Below are positions 57,997 to 64,000 of a DNA stretch of 64,000 nt, in pieces. The position numbers were made by a program, and so were the translations under genes. A model generated the notes under the pieces. That model was not told where the DNA came from and made no database searches. It saw only the letters and a program-made list of their open reading frames with translations. Source of the DNA: Candidatus Palauibacter rhopaloidicola (lineage in GTDB: Bacteria > Gemmatimonadota > Gemmatimonadetes > Palauibacterales > Palauibacteraceae); the NCBI GenBank assembly GCA_026914155.1, contig JAPPGH010000017.1, forward strand, positions 62,001 to 126,000, in the 5' to 3' direction. Position 1 is the stretch's first letter. Every line of letters begins with the position of its first letter.

Positions 57997-59943
57997 ATGG
58001 TCATCGCCTGGATCGGATATTGCCTGTTGATTTCGGGACTCCTGGCCCTGGCGGCCTTCGCCTCGGAGCGGGCGCTCGGCCACTTCCGGAAGCCGGTGCG
58101 CTGGGCGTGGTTCGCGGCGATCGCCGGGTCCGTGACGGTGCCCGTGGTCGCCTTCTTCGCGCCCGGACTCCTTCCCGGCTTCGGGGTGTCGCCGGCGGCG
58201 CCGGCGGCCGGGGTCGGCGGTCTGACGGTCGCAACCGCGACGCCGGAACTGCCCGCAGCGGCCGCGGCGGCCGGTAGAGCTTTCGATGCGGCGGCGGTCG
58301 GCACGGTGCTGGGGTGGGGCTGGTTGCTCCTGGCCGCCGCCATGATCGGCTATCTCGGGCGCGTGTACGGCCGGCTGCGATCCGAGATGCGGACGTGGAA
58401 GCCGGGCCGCGTGGCGGGATCCCCGGTCATGATCTCCGACGAGCGGGGACCGGCGGTCGTCGGGATCCGGCGCTCGGTCGTGGTAATGCCGAGGTGGATC
58501 CCCGAACTCGAGGACCGGCTGCTCCGCCTCGTCTTCCTCCACGAGCGAGAGCATCAGCGCGCCGGCGACCATCGGCTCTTCGCGGCGGCGGTCACCGCGC
58601 TCGTCGTGATGCCTTGGAACCCGGTCGTGTGGTGGCAGGTGTCCCGGCTGCGGCTCGCGATCGAGTTCGACTGCGACCGCCGCGTGCTAGCGCGTGGCGA
58701 ATCGCGGCGCGACTACGCGGACGCCCTCATCACTGTCGGGAGCCGCGTCTCCGGGTCGCTGCTCGCCGCGGCCGCCTTCGCCGAACGGAAGCCGGCCGTG
58801 GAACGGCGCCTGCGCCGCATGACCGAGCCGCCCGCCAACATGCGCCTGCTGCGAACGCTGGGCGCCTCGGGGCTGGCCATGGTCGCCGTCCTCTTTGTCC
58901 TCGGCTGCCCCGGACCCGAGAGCGGCATGAACGCGCCGGAACCCCCCGCCGCGACCGTGACCCCGCCCTCCGAAGCCAGTGAATGGGTGCCCCCGCCGAT
59001 TCCCGGCGACGAGGCCGTGGGGCGCGGCGACCGGCCGAGCTTCATCGTGTACGACCGGCCTCCGGTGCTTCAGAACGCGACGGAGGTTTCGGACGCTCTG
59101 GTGCAGGCCTATCCGCCGGACCTGAAGGAAGAGGGCATCGGCGGCCGAGTCGAGATCTGGCTGTACATCGACACGTCCGGCATGGTCCGGAACACGGAGA
59201 TCAAAGAGAGCAGCGGCAGCGACGTCCTGGACGCCGCCGCCGCGGAAGTCGCCGCGGCGATGCGCTTCGAGCCCGCGATGAACCGCGACCAGCCGACCGA
59301 CGTCTGGGTCACCCAGTTCATCACCTTCCAGGTTGCGGCCGATGCGGACACTCCCCCCGCACGTAGAGTCTCCGTAGCCGACGAGGGCGATCCCCTCGTC
59401 ATCGTCGACGGCGTCATCCAATCCGAGGGCACGAGCCTGGGAGACCTCCAGGCCCTCGATATCGACCACGTCGAGATCATCAAGGGTCCGAAGGCCATCG
59501 AGTTGTACGGCGACCGGGCCCAAAACGGAGTGATCGAAATCACAACCAAGGGCGGCGCCGCCGACAGCGATGCTCCGCCCGAGGGGGTCGCCGCGGCCGC
59601 GGATCTCCTGATCGGAGCCGCCAGTGCAATGGACGCTCGGGGGACGGTCGCGGAGGGCCGCGCTCGCGCGCTCATCGATGGTCGGCGGAGCATCATCGTG
59701 AGCGGCTACATCGGCGACGATGGTACGCCCCGTCGCGTGGTGAGCACCGACGATCCACTCATCATCGTCGACGGCATCATCAAGGCGGACGACGTGACGC
59801 TCGAAGACGTCAGCTTCGGCAAGCTCGATGTCGCCGACGTCGAGATCATCAAGGGAGAACAGGCGATCGAACTGTACGGCGAGCGCGCCCGGGGCGGAGT
59901 GATCCACATCACGACGAAGAAGAGCAGCGGCAAGGAGGAGTAG
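57997..59943 (+). CDS. M56 (BlaR1-like) membrane metallopeptidase with TonB C-terminal-like domain and two tandem TonB-receptor-plug-like modules
   Basis: FLHEREHQRAGDHRLF (HExxH); IGGRVEIWLYIDTSGMVRNTEIKESSGSDVLDAAAAEVAAAMRFEPA; PLVIVDGVIQ...VEIIKGPKAIELYGDRAQNGVIEITTK and PLIIVDGIIK...VEIIKGEQAIELYGERARGGVIHITTK. Confidence 0.88.
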   Translation: MVIAWIGYCLLISGLLALAAFASERALGHFRKPVRWAWFAAIAGSVTVPVVAFFAPGLLPGFGVSPAAPAAGVGGLTVATATPELPAAAAAAGRAFDAAAVGTVLGWGWLLLAAAMIGYLGRVYGRLRSEMRTWKPGRVAGSPVMISDERGPAVVGIRRSVVVMPRWIPELEDRLLRLVFLHEREHQRAGDHRLFAAAVTALVVMPWNPVVWWQVSRLRLAIEFDCDRRVLARGESRRDYADALITVGSRVSGSLLAAAAFAERKPAVERRLRRMTEPPANMRLLRTLGASGLAMVAVLFVLGCPGPESGMNAPEPPAATVTPPSEASEWVPPPIPGDEAVGRGDRPSFIVYDRPPVLQNATEVSDALVQAYPPDLKEEGIGGRVEIWLYIDTSGMVRNTEIKESSGSDVLDAAAAEVAAAMRFEPAMNRDQPTDVWVTQFITFQVAADADTPPARRVSVADEGDPLVIVDGVIQSEGTSLGDLQALDIDHVEIIKGPKAIELYGDRAQNGVIEITTKGGAADSDAPPEGVAAAADLLIGAASAMDARGTVAEGRARALIDGRRSIIVSGYIGDDGTPRRVVSTDDPLIIVDGIIKADDVTLEDVSFGKLDVADVEIIKGEQAIELYGERARGGVIHITTKKSSGKEE

Positions 59944-59947
59944 CGAC

Positions 59948-61267
59948 ATGGTCATCGTCTGGATTGGATACTGCCTGCTGATTTCGGGACTCCTCGCCCT
60001 GGCCGCCTTCGCGACCCAGCGGGCGCTGGGTCACTTCAGGAAGCCCGTGCGCTGGGGCTGGTTCGCGGCGGTCGTCGGCTCGGTGGCGCTCCCGTTCGCG
60101 GCGTTTCTCGCTCCCGGCCTCCTCCCGGGACTCGGCGCGTCGCCGTGGGCCCCTCTCATTGAGTTGAGTGAAGCGGTGGTCGTGACCTCCGCGCCCGCCG
60201 CGGCCGAGGCGGCGGAACCCGCGGCGTGGTTCGCCGCCGGCGCGCCTAGCGTGTTCGCGGGTGGGGTCTGGGCATTGCTCGTCGCGGGGATGCTCTTCCA
60301 CCTCGGGCGGGCGTACCGGCGCTTGCGGTCGGAGATGCGCACGTGGACGCCGGGTCGCGTCCTCGGATCGCAGGTCATGATCGCGGACGACCGGGGGCCG
60401 GCCGTGGTCGGAATCCGACGCCCCGTCGTCGTGATGCCGAGGTGGATCCCCGAACTCGACGACCGGCTGTTGCGCCTGGTCTTCCTGCACGAGCGCGAAC
60501 ACCAGCGCGCCGGCGACCACCGTCTCTTCGCCGTGGCGGTCGCAGCCCTCGTGCTGATGCCGTGGAACCTCTTCCTGTGGTGGCAGCTCTCCCGGCTGCG
60601 GCTGGCGATCGAGTTCGACTGCGACCGTCGCGTCCTGGAGCGGGGCGAGTCCCCGCGCGACTACGCGGACGCCCTCATCACCGTGGGCGGCCGTGTCTCC
60701 GCGCCCCTGCTGGCCGCGGCCGCCTTCGCCGAGCGCAAGCCGGCCGTGGAGCGGCGGCTGCGCCGCATGACCGAACCGCTGGCCCGGCTCCGCATTCCGA
60801 GAACCCTGGGAGCTACGGGCGTGGCGGCGCTCGCCATCATCCTCGTCCTGGGCACCCCCCAGCCCGAGGCCCCGATGGATGCTCCCGCGCCCGCGGCCGA
60901 TGTCGATATCGAGGAGAACCCGCTGGTCCGCCTGGCGGAGAGAGCCTCGCAGGCTGATCGGCCGACATTCGTCGCGTACGACACCCCCCCGGTTCTCCAG
61001 AACACGGCCGAGATCCAGCAGGTACTCGAGAGAGCCTATCCGACGGACCTCAGGGATGCGGGCATCGGCGGCCGGGTCGAACTGTGGCTGTACGTCGACC
61101 TGACCGGCGCCGTGGTCAACCATGAGATCAAGACGAGCAGCGACAACGACGCGCTCGACCGCGCCGCTGCGGAAGTCGCCCAGCAGATGCGGTTCCGCCC
61201 CGCTAGCAATCAGGGTGAGCCGACCGCCGTCTGGGTCTCCCAGTGGGTGTCCTTCCACGTGATCTAG
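59948..61267 (+). CDS. M56 (BlaR1-like) membrane metallopeptidase with TonB C-terminal-like domain (paralogue of preceding gene)
   Basis: MVIVWIGYCLLISGLLALAAFATQRALGHFRKPVRWGWF; FLHEREHQRAGDHRLF; IGGRVELWLYVDLTGAVVNHEIKTSS. Confidence 0.9.
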   Translation: MVIVWIGYCLLISGLLALAAFATQRALGHFRKPVRWGWFAAVVGSVALPFAAFLAPGLLPGLGASPWAPLIELSEAVVVTSAPAAAEAAEPAAWFAAGAPSVFAGGVWALLVAGMLFHLGRAYRRLRSEMRTWTPGRVLGSQVMIADDRGPAVVGIRRPVVVMPRWIPELDDRLLRLVFLHEREHQRAGDHRLFAVAVAALVLMPWNLFLWWQLSRLRLAIEFDCDRRVLERGESPRDYADALITVGGRVSAPLLAAAAFAERKPAVERRLRRMTEPLARLRIPRTLGATGVAALAIILVLGTPQPEAPMDAPAPAADVDIEENPLVRLAERASQADRPTFVAYDTPPVLQNTAEIQQVLERAYPTDLRDAGIGGRVELWLYVDLTGAVVNHEIKTSSDNDALDRAAAEVAQQMRFRPASNQGEPTAVWVSQWVSFHVI

Positions 61268-61276
61268 CGAGCGAGA

Positions 61277-61315
61277 GCCTCGACCGTCGCGGACGTACAG
61301 GAGCACCCCGGCACC
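61277..61315 (+). pseudogene. Short remnant of a blaI/mecI-like gene
   Basis: gcctcgaccgtcgcggacgtacaggagcaccccggcacc versus 57681-57719 gcctcgaccgtcgcggaggtgcaggaacgcctcggcgac: 32 of 39 identical by hand; ASTVADVQEHPGT vs ASTVAEVQERLGD. Confidence 0.65.
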
Positions 61316-61331
61316 AGAAAGGTACTCCCCG

Positions 61332-62444
61332 ATGTCAACGGTATCTCGTTGTACCTCCATCTTCTTGACGCTGGCCGTTACTTCATGCGCCGAGCCGGCA
61401 TCGGATCGATCCAGCACCGGTACGCAGTCCGCTGTCATGATCGACCGCCGCATTGATGCGGAAACCTCCTGGATTCCGTCGGTGCGGATTGGCTTAGCGG
61501 AAGGTCCGGCGGAGTATCTGTTCTTCCGGGCTTCGGATGGCTTCCGGACTGAGGCCGGGGAGTTATATGTGGCGAACTCCGGAACGGGCGAGATCCGTGT
61601 CTATTCGGACACAGGGCAGTTTCTGTATTCCTTTGGTCAAATGGGCGAAGGCCCTGGGGAGTTCAGGAATCTGCGATCGATCGAGGTTACCGATGATGGT
61701 TCCGTCCTGGCCTTGGACGCGCAGGGAGGCCGCATATCGATCTTTGACGAGACAGGGGGGTATCGTCGCTCGTTCTCTGTCGCTTTGGCGGACGCCCACC
61801 AGCAACCGAGCCGCATGTGGGTCGGACCCGCTTCGGAAGTCTTCGTTACGGTTACGAGTGGTTTGGACCCACGGCAGATGAGTGTTGCGCGGGACTCGTT
61901 GCGGGTGCTCCGTGTTGACACCGAACGGCCCGATCCGGAGGTGCTTTTTTCGGTTGGTGACATGTGGTGGGAGAGTTCGGCGGGTGCGACGGGCTATCGT
62001 ATGCAAGCGGCGATGGCAGGGCCGGCCGCGGCGATAACCTCACGGGGTGGAACGTTCGCCACGAGTTCCAATGACAGGCCGGCGATCGAGATTCGGGATG
62101 CGCGAGGAGGGCTGCTTGCAACGTGGGCGGACCCGCACCACCCTCGCGGCGAGCCGAGTGGAGCCGGCGAGGTGGAGTCGCTTGAAGAGGCCAACCAGCG
62201 AGGCCGGTTTTACGCACAGCTGCGTTGGAGTGCCAGCGGCGACCACCTTTGGATTGGAGATGCCGGGTTACCCAATGACGCGACTCGTATTTGGACAATC
62301 GTTGATCGGGACGGCCGCCCGGTTGGGAGGACGTCGCTCCCGCTGGCAGCAAATCTGTGGCAGGTCGGCCGAGATTTCTTGCTGCTCAAGACCGTGGATG
62401 ATTTTGGAGTCGAGCGCGTCGAGGTGTGGAGGCCAGATCCGTAG
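61332..62444 (+). CDS. 6-bladed beta-propeller lipoprotein
   Basis: LTLAVTSCAEP lipobox; FGQMGEGPGEFRNLRSIEVTDDGSVLALDAQGGRISIFDETG. Confidence 0.78.
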   Translation: MSTVSRCTSIFLTLAVTSCAEPASDRSSTGTQSAVMIDRRIDAETSWIPSVRIGLAEGPAEYLFFRASDGFRTEAGELYVANSGTGEIRVYSDTGQFLYSFGQMGEGPGEFRNLRSIEVTDDGSVLALDAQGGRISIFDETGGYRRSFSVALADAHQQPSRMWVGPASEVFVTVTSGLDPRQMSVARDSLRVLRVDTERPDPEVLFSVGDMWWESSAGATGYRMQAAMAGPAAAITSRGGTFATSSNDRPAIEIRDARGGLLATWADPHHPRGEPSGAGEVESLEEANQRGRFYAQLRWSASGDHLWIGDAGLPNDATRIWTIVDRDGRPVGRTSLPLAANLWQVGRDFLLLKTVDDFGVERVEVWRPDP

Positions 62445-62542
62445 CAGACGATGAGGCGACCGCCCTGCGCCCCGCGGGCAACCATCCGCGGGGCGACGGG
62501 TTCTCTGGGAGCGGACGACGGCACCGCACCCGGAGGGAACCC

Positions 62543-63865
62543 ATGATCCAACCAACCTGGCGTCATTCCCTGTCCGGGGCGGGCCTCTGTCTCCTGGTTG
62601 CGTGCGGGGGTGATGGCGCCGGCGGGGCGCCCGCCGGCGGGTCGGGGGCCATGGACGGTCCCGATTTCACGATCGCTCCGGCGTTTGAATCACGCTGGGT
62701 CGCCGGCGCCCTGGATGGGGAAGACTGGGAGGTCTTCGGGTCCATCGCCGACCTGGTCTTCAACGAGGCGGGCGATCTCTTCATCCTGGACGAACAGGCG
62801 GGGCACGTCGTCGCGTTCGACCGGGACGGGGTCCACCTTCGAACCATCTCCCGGCAGGGCGAAGGCCCCGGTGAACTGACCGACCCCGAATCGATATCCC
62901 TGCTCGCCGATGGTCGTCTTGCCGTGTTCGACGCCGGGCGCAGCGGGATTCAGCTCTTCACGCCGGAGGGCGAATACGCGGAATCTGCGCCCTTCGATCC
63001 GACCCAGGGCGCGCCCAGGGGCGTGGGCGCATGGCTCTCCGACGGGAGCATCATCACAAACCGCGAGTTCGTGGTCAGCGGAACGGCGGAGGCCATGTCG
63101 GTAAGCAGTTCCGTCGGCGGCACGGGAGACGCACCGGGGCGCCCCATCGCCCGCTACCGGCCGGACGGGACTCGCGAGCTGCTCTACACGGCCTGGGAGC
63201 CGCCGCCGCCCACCGGAGACGCGGCGGAAGCCAGCGGTGGCAGCTTTTCCTTCAATCTCAGCCCCGTGAGAGCGTTCGACCCGGGGCTGCATTTCGCCGC
63301 GCTATCAGACGGGCGACTCGCCGTCGTCGACTCCTCGGGATACCGGATCAGGCTGATCGGCGAGGACGGTGCCGTGAGTGAGGTGCTGGAACGGTCGCTC
63401 ACGCCGACCCCGGTGACGAACGCCGTCCGGGATGCGGAGCGGGAGCGCCGGCTGGCCGAGCTGGAGGGGAATCGGAGCCCGACGACACTCTCCATCGCGG
63501 GGCGCCCGGACATCCGTATGCCGGACGACTTCGCGAGCCAGTTGCAAGAAGCTCTCAGGGCCCGCATCGAAGAGATGACGTTCGCCGAGGTCATCCCCGC
63601 AATCGAAGCGTTGGCCGTGGACTTCGACGATCGGCTGTGGGTGGCGCGGACCCCGCTACCTGACGAGGAGGGACCGATCGACATCGTGACGCCCGACGCC
63701 CGCTACCTGGGCACGATCCAGCCAGGGGGGCTCCGCATCCCGGACGCGTTCGGCCCGGACGGCCTCATGGCCTACGTCGACACGCACGATCTCGGTTACC
63801 CGATCGTGCGCGTCGTCCAACTGGCCCCGGATCCCCAACTGCGGACGGAGAACCGGACTCCGTAG
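62543..63865 (+). CDS. 6-bladed beta-propeller lipoprotein
   Basis: GLCLLVACGGDG lipobox; ISRQGEGPGELTDPESISLLADGRLAVFDAGRSGIQLFTPEG; ALAVDFDDRLWVAR. Confidence 0.8.
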   Translation: MIQPTWRHSLSGAGLCLLVACGGDGAGGAPAGGSGAMDGPDFTIAPAFESRWVAGALDGEDWEVFGSIADLVFNEAGDLFILDEQAGHVVAFDRDGVHLRTISRQGEGPGELTDPESISLLADGRLAVFDAGRSGIQLFTPEGEYAESAPFDPTQGAPRGVGAWLSDGSIITNREFVVSGTAEAMSVSSSVGGTGDAPGRPIARYRPDGTRELLYTAWEPPPPTGDAAEASGGSFSFNLSPVRAFDPGLHFAALSDGRLAVVDSSGYRIRLIGEDGAVSEVLERSLTPTPVTNAVRDAERERRLAELEGNRSPTTLSIAGRPDIRMPDDFASQLQEALRARIEEMTFAEVIPAIEALAVDFDDRLWVARTPLPDEEGPIDIVTPDARYLGTIQPGGLRIPDAFGPDGLMAYVDTHDLGYPIVRVVQLAPDPQLRTENRTP

Positions 63866-64000
63866 AGCCAGCGCCCGGTCGAATCCTCGAAAGTGACGCG
63901 AACGCGGGTTGCCCCGTCTACTCACGGGCGGTGCCATGGTCTATTCTCCCGGTCCGGGTCCCGGGCCATTCAACCTCGCGGACGTTCACATGACACAAAC

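Noticed and set aside
1-64000. CRISPR arrays, rRNA, tRNA, transposases, prophage
   Set aside because: No regularly spaced repeats, no recognisable RNA genes and no transposase/integrase motifs seen by eye; a tRNAscan/Infernal run would be needed to exclude small RNAs
63990-64000. Possible start codon of a further plus-strand gene (ATGACACAAAC)
   Set aside because: Only 11 bases before the window edge; cannot be supported

Overview
High-GC bacterial chromosomal window with dense protein-coding content. The gene style (secreted beta-propellers, M19/GGT/amidase peptide salvage, SARP-like regulators, TonB-plug fragments) suggests Gemmatimonadota or a relative; this is inference. I recognise about 45 genes. 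No rRNA, tRNA or CRISPR was recognised by eye. Contents in order: a minus-strand sarcosine oxidase operon whose soxA reads through into a soxG-like domain and off the left edge; a beta-lactamase-fold serine hydrolase; M20 and amidase enzymes; a VapBC-type pair with its own palindrome/promoter; a sortilin-like propeller protein; GGT; an M19 dipeptidase; a three-part YVTN/hydrolase-like/6-bladed-propeller chimera; DsbD; DoxX; PiT; CYTH-CHAD; an amidohydrolase without visible metal ligands; an orphan HcrB-like FAD/Fe-S subunit; SOD; PFK; Lon with an acidic repeat insertion; IspH; a ComDE-like TPP decarboxylase; acyl-CoA dehydrogenase/MaoC; a GH4/SSS/PIG-L cluster with a frameshifted PIG-L gene; and a right-end accessory region (52.4-63.9 kb). 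The best candidate for a less-described system is at 57.48-61.32 kb. It has a BlaI/MecI-like repressor with a MecI-box-like operator over its promoter, then two tandem M56 (BlaR1-like) membrane peptidases. Both carry TonB C-terminal-like domains, one carries two TonB-receptor-plug-like modules, and a short blaI-derived remnant follows. All calls are from reading the sequence only; no searches were run.
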